From: Natroniella acetigena
GTDB lineage: Bacteria > Bacillota > Halanaerobiia > Halobacteroidales > Halobacteroidaceae
NCBI RefSeq assembly: GCF_023227745.1
Contig: NZ_JALKBX010000005.1
Span: forward strand, 1 to 64,000
Reading direction: 5' to 3'
Length of the DNA: 64,000 nt
Shown: positions 46,080 through 54,935 of the stretch, piece by piece
Layout: each line of letters starts with the position of its first letter
Position numbering within the stretch: the stretch's first letter is position 1
Position numbers and translations under genes: made by a program
Notes under the pieces: model-generated
The model's database searches: none
What the model was told of the DNA's origin: nothing
The model's input: only the letters and a program-made list of their open reading frames with translations

Positions 46080-47115
46080 GCTATTTAGAGAGCGGGAGAT
46101 GAAAGGAAGAAAGAGATTTGACCTTGCTGCTTTGAAAGATTTTTTGGTGGCTGAACTGGGTGGAATGAGTGCTTATCAAGAACATGGTGGATATCGAGGA
46201 CTTTATCGTTTATTAATGAAGCAGAAAGAAGAGGGGAAGATTGTTGCTATTAAGAGTGCTCCTTTGAATGGGCGTAACCCAGCTTTAAAGACCCGGTGGC
46301 AGCTTGTAAAAGAAGTGGAAAAAGGTTGGTCTGATCAATTGATATTTAAATTATCTCGAAGATTACAGTTGGGTTATTATCTAAAACGTCCTCAATTACA
46401 GACAGAAGAGCTGGCTGCAAAACTTAATAGGTTGGATAAATTTTTAGCTAAAAAAGATGAACGGGAATGGGCCAGTCGAGAAGAGAGGTCTTTGGAGCTT
46501 TTTTATGATGAAAAGTTTTTGAGTGAAAAGGAAGGTAAGAGGTTATTGAGTAGATTAAAATTATCTCTGGCTGATATCAAGGCTGAGAAGTATAGTCAGA
46601 TGTTTGTTTACTGGCAGAAAGGAAGTTCTCCTATTAGAAAGATTTTAATTCTGGAAAATCATTCAGCCTTTATTGCTTGTAAGCGGGCTTTGGAGGCTGA
46701 TTTTTCCATTTTTTCTTTTGCACCTGATACTTTGATCTTTGGTAATGGAAAACAGATTAGTGCTAGCCTTAAATTTCTTAATGAGATAGCTGATTTGGAG
46801 CAGATAAGAATTAAGTACGCTGGGGATTTAGACCCAGAGGGGCTGGGTATTTATATTGGTCTTAAGGAGAAATACCCTAATTTATCTTTGGAATTACAGA
46901 TTGATTATTATAAACAGATGTTGTTACCTGCACAAAAATATGCTCTCAAAAGCAAACAAGATAGAGATGAGACTGTTTTGAATAAGTTCATTGATCAATT
47001 TAAAAATAAAGGGGCAGAGAACGTTAGTAATATGATTAAAGTACTCTGGGAGAATGAGGTAAGGATTCCTCAAGAAGTTATTACTTTTGAAAAACTGATT
47101 GATTGGAGCAGTTAA
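46042..47115 (+). CDS. jetD: Wadjet nuclease JetD (Toprim-like, DUF2220)
   Basis: 357 residues. The C-terminal Toprim fold has its catalytic Glu in ILILENHSAF (E205) and the metal-binding D-x-D in YAGDLDPEGLGIYIGL (D262, D264). The N-terminal part (about 1-150) is the winged-helix arm. JetD cleaves plasmid DNA after loop extrusion by JetABC. It starts within jetC, 38 bases before that gene ends, using CAGGTGA upstream. All expected residues are present, so the system looks complete. Confidence 0.92.
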   Translation: MVKGYDRLKQLFKLFREREMKGRKRFDLAALKDFLVAELGGMSAYQEHGGYRGLYRLLMKQKEEGKIVAIKSAPLNGRNPALKTRWQLVKEVEKGWSDQLIFKLSRRLQLGYYLKRPQLQTEELAAKLNRLDKFLAKKDEREWASREERSLELFYDEKFLSEKEGKRLLSRLKLSLADIKAEKYSQMFVYWQKGSSPIRKILILENHSAFIACKRALEADFSIFSFAPDTLIFGNGKQISASLKFLNEIADLEQIRIKYAGDLDPEGLGIYIGLKEKYPNLSLELQIDYYKQMLLPAQKYALKSKQDRDETVLNKFIDQFKNKGAENVSNMIKVLWENEVRIPQEVITFEKLIDWSS

Positions 47116-47197
47116 AGAAAGAGATAGATAATACAAATCAAATTATAAGGATGAGATATTAAAGCTGATTGATAAATTCTATCAAAGTTTATTGGAT
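47116..47197 (+). pseudogene. Small gene remnant interrupted by an IS3 element (5' part)
   Basis: The frame reads NYKDEILKLIDKFYQSLLD and stops at the IS edge. The continuation after the IS, at 48388-48483, reads YPEIEKEEFEKERKWVLSLL. Together they would be a short helical protein after jetD, of unknown function. Confidence 0.35.
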
Positions 47198-47209
47198 TGT
47201 CAACACTTT

Positions 47210-48050
47210 TTAAGACACTTTTTTCTCGGACATTAACATCCTATATTCTACAGGGGTAAGATAATCTAATGACCCATGTATTCTGTGATTATTATACCAG
47301 TTTACATAATCAAATAATTGATACTCTAACTCCTCAAAGCTATTAAAGATTTTATTAAAAGCAAATTCTGTTTTAACTACTTTAAAAGCAGCTTCTGCAA
47401 CAGCATTATCATAAGGGCAACCTTTTTTACTCAAAGAACGCTCAATACTAAATCCACTTAATAGCTGATCTATAGCTTTATTCTTAAATTCATTGCCTCT
47501 GTCAGTATGTAAAATATTAATTTCATTAAGTGGTCTTTAATACTTGAGAAAGCCTTAGTAACAAGTTCTGCAGTCTTATTTTTTCCAGCAGCATAACCAA
47601 TGATCTCACGATTAAATAAGTCTAATATTAGGCAGATATAATTCCATTTACCTTTAACATTTACATAGGTTAAATCACTGATTACAACATCTAAACTTTG
47701 ATCCCTATTAAATTCTCTATTAACAATGTTAGAAACTTTTTCTTCATTACATTTTGAAGAATGAACTTTATATTGCTTGACTGTATAGCTGGAGACCAAA
47801 CTATATTTTTTCATGATTAACCCTATTTTTCTTCTAGAAACTTGATATCCTTTTTTTAGATAATTCTCGTTTGATTTTTCTAGTTCCATAATTATTCCTG
47901 CTTTTTTTAAAGATAGTTATGATTTCATTTTCTAGCTTGCTATTAGATGATTTTTTCTTTGGCTTATAAATAAATATAAATAAGGCTTCTTGATACATTT
48001 AATAGTCTGCATATGGCACTGATACTGTATTTATCACTATTTGCCTTAAT
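47210..48050 (-). pseudogene. IS3-family OrfB, broken into pieces
   Basis: Recognisable segments are SRRKIGLIMKKYSLVSSYTV, VVISDLTYVNVKGKWNYICL (catalytic D) and ILTEAMNLRIKL (second D region degraded). The last is MSKKGCPYDNAVAEAAFKVV (catalytic E) with YNNHRIHGSLDYLTPVEYR. Frame changes near 47450 and 47900 separate them. Confidence 0.85.
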
Positions 48051-48055
48051 AATGG

Positions 48056-48328
48056 CTACTCTCGTCCTAGTATCAGTGCCGCTTGCTTTAAAATATCATT
48101 CTCCATTTTTAAGCGTTGGTTTTCTTTACGTAATTTAATTAATTCTTTTTCTTTCTCAGTTCTATTATCTTTAGCTTTAAATGAACCTGATTTATTGTAG
48201 TTTTTTACCCATTTATGAACACTAGACCTAGCAATATTATATTCTTTTATTATTTCACTTGGTTTTTTGCCATTATTAACTAATGCAACTATTTGTTTTT
48301 TGAATTCATCATTATATCTTTTTGCCAT
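48056..48328 (-). CDS. IS3-family OrfA
   Basis: 90 residues. HTH domain (YNDEFKKQIVALVNNGKKPS, YNIARSSVHKWVKNYNKSG) plus a C-terminal leucine-rich coil (LRKENQRLKMENDILKQAAL). GGAGGTTATATC lies before the ATG. Intact, but the partner OrfB is broken. Confidence 0.9.
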   Translation of the reverse strand: MAKRYNDEFKKQIVALVNNGKKPSEIIKEYNIARSSVHKWVKNYNKSGSFKAKDNRTEKEKELIKLRKENQRLKMENDILKQAALILGRE

Positions 48329-48387
48329 GATATAACCTCCAGTTTAGTTTGATTTTATTATATCATGTCCGAGAAATAACTGTACAA

Positions 48388-48483
48388 TTTATTATAACCT
48401 ATCCAGAAATTGAAAAAGAGGAGTTTGAAAAGGAAAGAAAGTGGGTGTTAAGCTTGTTAGAGGATTGGGTAAGAATTTTATAA
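48388..48483 (+). pseudogene. Small gene remnant interrupted by an IS3 element (3' part)
   Basis: The frame reads YPEIEKEEFEKERKWVLSLL and EDWVRIL, then TAA at 48483. It continues the fragment at 47116-47197 on the other side of the IS. Confidence 0.35.
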
Positions 48484-48551
48484 TTCTGTTAAATTAAAAA
48501 AAGGAAGATAATTTAAAACTTCTGCTTTATAGTTCAGAAGTATTTAAAGGT

Positions 48552-48579
48552 CAGATTTTAGTAGAATCTGGCTTTTTTA
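48552..48579 (+). terminator. Intrinsic terminator upstream of the helicase gene
   Basis: CAGATT pairs with AATCTG around TTAGTAG, followed by GCTTTTTTAT. It resembles the AGATCT...AGATCTG terminators at 17336 and 59263. Confidence 0.7.
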
Positions 48580-48653
48580 TATTTTGAGGACAGGAAAAAT
48601 ATATCAAAATGCAGAAGTTAGATATATAATTACAGTTATAAAGGAGGATTTAG

Positions 48654-50726
48654 ATGGAACAGGGGATAGTGTTGGCCCATAGTTTTTTTGATAGTTTTGA
48701 CCGGTTAAGTCGGCAGGCTAGAAAGCGGATTCGAAAGAAGTTAAATCAATTTGCAGAAGAGGAGAAGACCAATTCATTTAAGATCCATAAATTGAAGAGA
48801 CAAAAGTGTGATGAGAGCTTTTGTAGTGCTCGAATCAGTGATGATTTGCGGATGATTTTATCCCAACAAGGGGATAAATATATTTTGCTTTATGTTGATT
48901 GGCATGATGATGCTTACGATTGGGCTGAAAATAAATATCTAGAGACTACTAACTTTGGGGCTGTTTATATGTATGATGAAGATGTAGACTTTAGGGCCAA
49001 CGATTATGAGCAGAAAAAGGATCCTAATCAATTGTATGATAACCGAGCTTCTTTACTTGAGAAGCAGGAAGTAAAAGCTAAACAGTTGAGCAAATTGGGG
49101 ATCCCAGAGGTTCATGCAGATTCGTTGGTAAAGATTAAGGAAGAGGATAGATTTTTGAGCTTTATTTCTGTCTTTAATGAAGAGGTTCAAGAGGGCTTGT
49201 TGGATATTGTAGCAGGGGATAAGAGTATTACCCAAGTTTATAATGAATTGCAGGCTAGAGAAGAGAGCTATGATTCGATCGAGGAGGCATTGGAACATCA
49301 AGATTCTAAACGGAGATTTTATGCGGTTGAAGATCTGGATGAATTGGATCTGATTTTAGAGGAGGATATGGAGGCTTGGCGGTTATTTTTACATCCACAG
49401 CAGGAAGAATTGATTACTAAGAACTATAATGGACCAGCATTGATTGAAGGTGGCCCTGGTACGGGTAAGACGGTAGTCGGTATTCATCGGGCAGTCTATT
49501 TAGCTGATAAGATCTATCCTGCGTGGGCAGGAAATAAGATTTTACTAGCTACTTTTAGTAAGAAGCTGGCCTGTTATTTAGAAGAGAAGGTTGAGAAGTT
49601 GGCTCGGCAGAAGGGAATTGAGAATAATATTGAGGTCTATGGAGTCGATAGCTTGATTTATAAGTTGCTTGCTGAGAATGATTTGCGGCAAGGGCGAATT
49701 GGGCTTGAAGAGATCGAAGAGTTGATGGAGGATATTTATCTAGAACTTGAGTTGGACAAGCCATTTCAATTTTATAAGACTGAGTATAAAGAGGTTATTC
49801 AACGCTATCAGGTTAGAAGTTTGGAGCAGTATTTGGAAGTGGATAGAATTGGACGTGGTTCTCCTTTACAGCCTGCTACTAGATGTAAGGTGTGGCAGTT
49901 TTTTGAGCGAGTTTTAGAGCAGAAAGAAGAGAGGAATCTAGTTGATTTTGATGATCAGGCTTTCAGGTTACTTGATGCTTTAGAGAGTAATGAATTAGAG
50001 CCAAGTTATGATTCGATCATCATTGATGAAGCACAAGATTTGTCACCGGTTAAGCTGAAGATATTAAAGAATCTGGTTAAAAGAGAGGAGAATAATTTAT
50101 TACTCTTATCTGATAAGAATCAGCGGATCTATCAGTTAGGTAGCTGGAAGGGTGATGCTGGAGTTAATATAGTCGGACGGACTAATTATTTAACCTTGAA
50201 TTATCGTACTACCCAACAGATTAAGAGGTATGCAGAGCAGCAGTTTTCTTATTCTCAGCTAAATACTGACTATCTTGTCGGGTATAAGAGCCTCTTTCAC
50301 GGGCCAGAGCCTGAATTGAAGGAGTTTGATGCCGAGAATGAGCAGTATCGTTATATTGTGGAGCGGATTAAGGAGCTGTTGGCCCGGGGGATTGGCCCGT
50401 ATGAGATCTGTGTGATGACGCCGAGTTCTGATGACTTTACAAGATTGGTTGATATCTTGAATTATGAAGGTATTGAAGCGACTATCTTGCAGAAGGCTAT
50501 CTATCCTCAAGAGGGCAATGGTATAGGTATTAGTACTTTGCATGGTAGTAAGGGCTTAGAGTTTAGAACGGTGATTGTGGTTAATTATTCACAGATTAAG
50601 GATAAGGTGGTTGGTAAGTTGCCTGATGAAAAGTATGTTAAGAATAAGTTGAAGCAGGTAGATTGTCTTAAGTATGTGGCTTGTACGAGGGCTCGAGAAG
50701 AGCTAGTGATTACTAAAGTGAATTGA
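48654..50726 (+). CDS. RelE-like domain fused to a UvrD/Rep superfamily 1 helicase
   Basis: 690 residues. Residues about 1-95 resemble the RelE/ParE fold (FFDSFDRLSRQARKRIRKKL, SFCSARISDDLRMILSQQGD, YILLYVDWHDDAYDWA). Helicase motifs follow: Walker A IEGGPGTGKTVVG (K272), Walker B SIIIDEAQDLSP (D458, E459), NYRTTQQIKRYA, ISTLHGSKGLEF and YVACTRAREEL. Such fusions are known among bacterial accessory helicases. The RelE part may bind RNA or act as a scaffold. AAAGGAGGATTTAG precedes the ATG. A clear terminator follows, so it is monocistronic. Confidence 0.88.
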   Translation: MEQGIVLAHSFFDSFDRLSRQARKRIRKKLNQFAEEEKTNSFKIHKLKRQKCDESFCSARISDDLRMILSQQGDKYILLYVDWHDDAYDWAENKYLETTNFGAVYMYDEDVDFRANDYEQKKDPNQLYDNRASLLEKQEVKAKQLSKLGIPEVHADSLVKIKEEDRFLSFISVFNEEVQEGLLDIVAGDKSITQVYNELQAREESYDSIEEALEHQDSKRRFYAVEDLDELDLILEEDMEAWRLFLHPQQEELITKNYNGPALIEGGPGTGKTVVGIHRAVYLADKIYPAWAGNKILLATFSKKLACYLEEKVEKLARQKGIENNIEVYGVDSLIYKLLAENDLRQGRIGLEEIEELMEDIYLELELDKPFQFYKTEYKEVIQRYQVRSLEQYLEVDRIGRGSPLQPATRCKVWQFFERVLEQKEERNLVDFDDQAFRLLDALESNELEPSYDSIIIDEAQDLSPVKLKILKNLVKREENNLLLLSDKNQRIYQLGSWKGDAGVNIVGRTNYLTLNYRTTQQIKRYAEQQFSYSQLNTDYLVGYKSLFHGPEPELKEFDAENEQYRYIVERIKELLARGIGPYEICVMTPSSDDFTRLVDILNYEGIEATILQKAIYPQEGNGIGISTLHGSKGLEFRTVIVVNYSQIKDKVVGKLPDEKYVKNKLKQVDCLKYVACTRAREELVITKVN

Positions 50727-50742
50727 ATAATCAAATTACTTT

Positions 50743-50776
50743 AAACAAATGGACAGTTCTTGTCCATTTGTTTTCA
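50743..50776 (+). terminator. Intrinsic terminator after the RelE-helicase gene
   Basis: AAACAAATGGACA pairs exactly with TGTCCATTTGTTT around GTTCT and is followed by TCAT. A very stable 13-bp stem. Confidence 0.88.
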
Positions 50777-51197
50777 TATGATAGGAAACAAGCTTCAGCT
50801 AGCTCTTAAACTGATCTGACTTTTTCTTTCGGATAATGTTACGCTATCAAGTTAATGATTGTTGATAGAAAGATAAGTATTAAAAAAGGAAAGTTGCAAA
50901 TGTAAATCTGATTAATTTGATATTTTTTTGTCGAAAGAAGTAATGAAACTATAAAATAGAATTATTTTTAACTAAATAGTAGGAGAATTAATCATTGATA
51001 ATGAATAATGTGGTTAATAAGCAGTTATTGAGAAAGATTAAACAGATAAAAACAATAGATGGATAGTTAATGTCTTATCAAGAATGTTATGATATTAATA
51101 ATTTATATGGGTTGAATTAAGATAATTTTTGGAATTATAGGATGAAACAAATTTCAACTAACTTGAGTTGGAAATAGTAAAGCAAAGGAGAATAAGG
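50777..51197. other. Intergenic stretch before the GrpE-Hsp70-HerA operon
   Basis: It holds a decayed copy of the AGATCT-type terminator near 50796 (CTCTTAAACTGATCTGAC then TTTTT). It also holds a 40-codon frame at 51001-51120 broken by TAG at 51064 (NNVVNKQLLRKIKQIKTIDG before the stop), which may be a dead small gene. The AAAGGAG site of the next gene ends it. No clear promoter was assigned. Confidence 0.4.
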
Positions 51198-52085
51198 ATG
51201 TTTAATAAAAAAAGTGAAGATAAAAAGTTCATTGCCAATTTATTGGTAGCTTTAGAAGAGGAAGAGGTTATTACAAAAATTAAAGAGATCATTGGAAAAG
51301 ATGAACTTATAGCAGGTGATTCTGAGATAGAGGTTAGGGAGTATAAGACTGCTTTAGAAGAAAAAGAAAGCCAGATATTAGATTTAAGAAGTGAACTTAA
51401 AAATTATAAAGCTAGTTTGAATAATAAAGGGAAAGAGATTGAGAGCTTAAAAAGTAATCTAGCAAGTAAAGCAAGCAGGGTGGATGAGCTGGAGTTTGAA
51501 ATAAGTAGTAAGCAAAGAGAGTTAGAAACTAAGAATAGAAAGATAGAAGAATTAAAGAATGAAAATAGTAGCTTGAAAGCTCAAGGTGAAGAATTAAGGC
51601 TTGAAAAATCTAGACTACATAATGAAGTTAGAAACCAACAAGAGGAAATAAGAAGGTTGAAGGATAGATTTAAAGGGGTAGGGGATATATATAAGGTTTA
51701 TTTAAACCTTTCCTCTGGAAACAAGAGTTCACTGCAAGGAATCTTTAAAGGCGATAGTATCGAGGAGTTTATCTACTGTGGGGTTCAATATGATAATCTA
51801 GAGTCATTATGGGAGTACATAAAACGAGAAGTTATTGAAGATAAAAATAGTGAGATCAATAAGCTAGATCAGATCTTTACTTATTTCTTTGCGGCTCATA
51901 ACAGAATTTATGACAGTCCTCTGTATAAACGACAAGAGGTAAAAGTTGGCGAAAGTATTGATGAGGACAAGCATATTAGAGGAAGAGATAGTAAGGTGAT
52001 TGGAGAGATCAAAGAAGTCTTATTTAGAGGTTATATCAATTTAAAGACAGATAGAGTGATCAAGAAGTCTGTAGTTAGAGCTTAA
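51198..52085 (+). CDS. GrpE-like coiled-coil protein, first gene of a chaperone/ATPase operon
   Basis: 295 residues. A long coiled coil covers about 40-165 (LRSELKNYKASLNNKGKEIE and similar). The C-terminus VGESIDEDKHIRGRDSKVIG, VLFRGYINLKTDRVIKKSVV-RA resembles the beta domain of GrpE, which ends in a GY...R.I..S.V pattern. GrpE proteins drive nucleotide exchange on Hsp70, and the next gene is Hsp70-like, so the pairing makes sense. It is longer than housekeeping GrpE (about 200). AAAGGAGAATAAGG precedes the ATG at 51198. The assignment rests on this tail and on context. Confidence 0.65.
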   Translation: MFNKKSEDKKFIANLLVALEEEEVITKIKEIIGKDELIAGDSEIEVREYKTALEEKESQILDLRSELKNYKASLNNKGKEIESLKSNLASKASRVDELEFEISSKQRELETKNRKIEELKNENSSLKAQGEELRLEKSRLHNEVRNQQEEIRRLKDRFKGVGDIYKVYLNLSSGNKSSLQGIFKGDSIEEFIYCGVQYDNLESLWEYIKREVIEDKNSEINKLDQIFTYFFAAHNRIYDSPLYKRQEVKVGESIDEDKHIRGRDSKVIGEIKEVLFRGYINLKTDRVIKKSVVRA

Positions 52086-52126
52086 ACTTTAACTAAAGTT
52101 GGCAACTAGTAAAGGGGGATAAAACG

Positions 52127-54922
52127 GTGGATACAAAAACGGTTAATACATACCAGGTAAGTTTAGCAGAATTTGGAGAAATGTTAAAGAATAAAGAAGG
52201 TATTTTTGAAGAGTTGTCTAAAGCAGTAGCAGAGTTATTGAAGGATAGATGGGTCTTTATGGAGAATAAAGAGGTCTTTTATGATAACGAAGTAGTAGCT
52301 TTATATCCAGATTTAAATCATTATAAGTGTACTTTTATAGATGAAAATAACTGTCCAATTAGCAAAGTAGATAAAAGTGTTTTAAATTTTGCAGGATTTA
52401 AAGGTGACTTTATGACTATTAATGAACGAAAGAAGAGCTTTAATAAAAGGATTAATTTTCCTTTTAAATATGGTTCAGATAAGATCAAATATAATGGAAG
52501 TGATGCTAATTATAGAATGGCATATAGAAAAAAATCTGATACTTTAGCTGGTTATGATATGGATGATGATTCATATAGAGACCAACCTGGAATTGTTATG
52601 CCAATTTATCGGTTATATAGAAAAGATAGCGATAAATTAGGTTCTAACCAAGTACTATTATTATGGCTACAACATGAGTTAATCCCTCAAGGGTTGAGTA
52701 AAGAGCATCAGGAAAACTATAAACAACTAATTGATTTACAAATAATTGATTTGGTTAAAACAGGTGCTATCAAGATAGCAAATAATAAGATAACCTTTGT
52801 TCAAGATAAATTGGAGGCATATGCTAAGGAGAATAAGCTTCAAGATGAGATCAAGAGTGATACTCTTATAGACAAGCTATTGAATGGTGATAAATACCGG
52901 GCCAACATTGAAAGCTATGATGAGAAGATCTTGACTGACCCCAATCGAGGACATTGGGAACTCTGGCAGCATGAGCAATACCAGAATCCAGTCGAGCTTG
53001 AGCTAGAGCAAGAGTTTGTTGCTAGAGATCCTAGAGCAGATATCAAAGATGGTGGTGTAGTGGGGATAGACTTTGGAACGAAGAGTACGGTCGTTGTCCA
53101 CCAAGAAGATAGTGTACATACCTTACCGATGCGGGTTGGGGTTGGTGAATTCAGTAAAGAGGTTGGTGCTAGTCACTATGAAAATCCAACGGTGATGGAA
53201 TTTAAGGATTTAGAAAGTTTCTTAAGTGACTATCAGGCTAAAAAGAGCAGACCGGCTACATCATGGGAGGATTTGACCGTCTCTCATACAGCATTTAAGA
53301 GTTTGATGAATAGCAGTAGTGACTATTATTATTCTATCTTAACAGGCTTAAAGCAATGGGCAGGAAATAAGGAGAGGAGATTGAGGCTGAAGGATCAAGA
53401 TGGTAAGGATCTTACTTTACCTGCTTTTTTAGAATTGGAAGAAGATGATTTGAATCCGATTGAACTGTATGCCTATTATTTAGGTTTATATATCAATAAT
53501 CAGCATAATGGGGTCTATTTAGACTATATTCTATCCTTCCCAGTCAGTTATGAAAAAGAGGTTAGAAGCAAGATATTAACCAGCTTTAAAAGAGGTTTAA
53601 AGAAGTCATTACCGTTAGCTTTGTATGATGATCAAGAGGTTATGAATAGATTCAGAGTTTCTAGTGGGGCCAGTGAGCCAGCAGCTTATGCTATCTGTGC
53701 TTTACAGGAGTATGGCTTTGAACCTTTTGAAGATGAAGCTGTCTTTTATGGTATCTTCGATTTTGGAGGAGGAACGACCGATTTTGACTTTGGTATCTGG
53801 CGCGGGGCCAACATGAAAGAAAGGCGTTATGATTTTGTAATCGAACACTTTGGAGCTGAGGGTTATGAATATCTTGGTGGTGAGAATTTATTGGAACTGC
53901 TTGCTTTTGAAGTCTTTAAGTCTAATCAGGAAAAATTACGCCAGACAGAGATCTCATTTACTCTACCTCCTAAATGCAAGAAGTTTCCTGGGAGTGAAAC
54001 CTTACTGAATAATTCTCAAGAAGCAAAGTTGAACATGAAACAGTTGATGGAGAAGTTGAGACCGCTTTGGGAGAGGCACGAAGATTATGAAAATTTATAT
54101 AGCAAAGGGATTGTTAAGATTAATCTATTTGATAAGACAGGCAAAGAGCATACTAATGTTGAGTTGGCTATCGATCAAAAAGAGTTAGAAGGGAAGTTGC
54201 GGGCGAGGATTGAAGAGGGGGTAGTTAACTTCTTTGATGCTTTACGCCGTTCCTTTGAAGAACCATTGACTAAGAGTGTAGAAAAGGTCAATATCTTTTT
54301 AGCAGGAAATTCAAGTAAGTCTGAGATAGTCCAAGAGTTATTTGAAGAGTATATAGCACAAGAAGTAGAGGGCATCTTAGGTAAGAAAGATAGTGATAAA
54401 GAGCTTTATGAAGTTTTCCCTCCTTTAGGAACAGAAGAGGCTTATGCTAAGCAAGAAGAGCGAGATTTAGAGGTAGCCAAAGATGATATCAAGCGACCGA
54501 CTGGTAAGACCGGTGTTGCTTTTGGTTTAGTAGATGGTAGAAAAGGCGGTAGAATCAAGGTTATAAATAATAATATAAAAGAGGACGAAGCTAAGTTCAA
54601 ATACTTTATCGGGATGAATAGACGCAGAAGGTTCTTTGTAATAGTTGATCGGGATACAGAGTATCAGAAGTGGTATAATTTTATCGATGCTGGTGAGGAA
54701 GATTTTGAGCTATATTATACCAGCGTACCAGAAGCAAGTAGAAATCAGCTAGATATCTCTGAAGCCCAGCGGAAGAAATGCAGAATAGATACGATTAATG
54801 ACCAAGCCTTCGTTTATATTCGAGCAGTAAAGCCGACTGTAATCGAATATGTTGTGGCTAGCGAGGAAGGGATTAAATCAGGGGAATATTTGAGTGAAGT
54901 TAAAGAGTTGGAATTAAATTAA
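52127..54922 (+). CDS. Hsp70-like (actin-fold) ATPase
   Basis: 931 residues. Unlike DnaK, the nucleotide-binding domain begins only near residue 305. Phosphate-1 loop VVGIDFGTKSTVVVHQE (about 308-324), phosphate-2 loop GIFDFGGGTTDFDFGIW (about 541-557), and adenosine-side motif IFLAGNSSKSEIVQELF near 722. The first 300 residues are a separate domain with no known match to me. No DnaK-type substrate domain is visible. GTG start after AGGGGGAT. The HerA-like gene begins 13 bases after its stop. Possibly senses or remodels a target together with the GrpE-like and HerA-like partners. Confidence 0.78.
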   Translation: MDTKTVNTYQVSLAEFGEMLKNKEGIFEELSKAVAELLKDRWVFMENKEVFYDNEVVALYPDLNHYKCTFIDENNCPISKVDKSVLNFAGFKGDFMTINERKKSFNKRINFPFKYGSDKIKYNGSDANYRMAYRKKSDTLAGYDMDDDSYRDQPGIVMPIYRLYRKDSDKLGSNQVLLLWLQHELIPQGLSKEHQENYKQLIDLQIIDLVKTGAIKIANNKITFVQDKLEAYAKENKLQDEIKSDTLIDKLLNGDKYRANIESYDEKILTDPNRGHWELWQHEQYQNPVELELEQEFVARDPRADIKDGGVVGIDFGTKSTVVVHQEDSVHTLPMRVGVGEFSKEVGASHYENPTVMEFKDLESFLSDYQAKKSRPATSWEDLTVSHTAFKSLMNSSSDYYYSILTGLKQWAGNKERRLRLKDQDGKDLTLPAFLELEEDDLNPIELYAYYLGLYINNQHNGVYLDYILSFPVSYEKEVRSKILTSFKRGLKKSLPLALYDDQEVMNRFRVSSGASEPAAYAICALQEYGFEPFEDEAVFYGIFDFGGGTTDFDFGIWRGANMKERRYDFVIEHFGAEGYEYLGGENLLELLAFEVFKSNQEKLRQTEISFTLPPKCKKFPGSETLLNNSQEAKLNMKQLMEKLRPLWERHEDYENLYSKGIVKINLFDKTGKEHTNVELAIDQKELEGKLRARIEEGVVNFFDALRRSFEEPLTKSVEKVNIFLAGNSSKSEIVQELFEEYIAQEVEGILGKKDSDKELYEVFPPLGTEEAYAKQEERDLEVAKDDIKRPTGKTGVAFGLVDGRKGGRIKVINNNIKEDEAKFKYFIGMNRRRRFFVIVDRDTEYQKWYNFIDAGEEDFELYYTSVPEASRNQLDISEAQRKKCRIDTINDQAFVYIRAVKPTVIEYVVASEEGIKSGEYLSEVKELELN

Positions 54923-54935
54923 AGGAGCGGATAAT

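Larger units (their letters stand above)
47198..48387 (-). mobile_element. IS3-family element, degraded (about 1.19 kb)
   Basis: Both ends carry an inward TTTCTCGGACAT sequence (left 47219-47232, right on the minus strand about 48365-48377) and an outer TTGT. It has an intact orfA and a broken orfB. It differs from the IS3 copies at 21712 and 34224. Confidence 0.75.
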
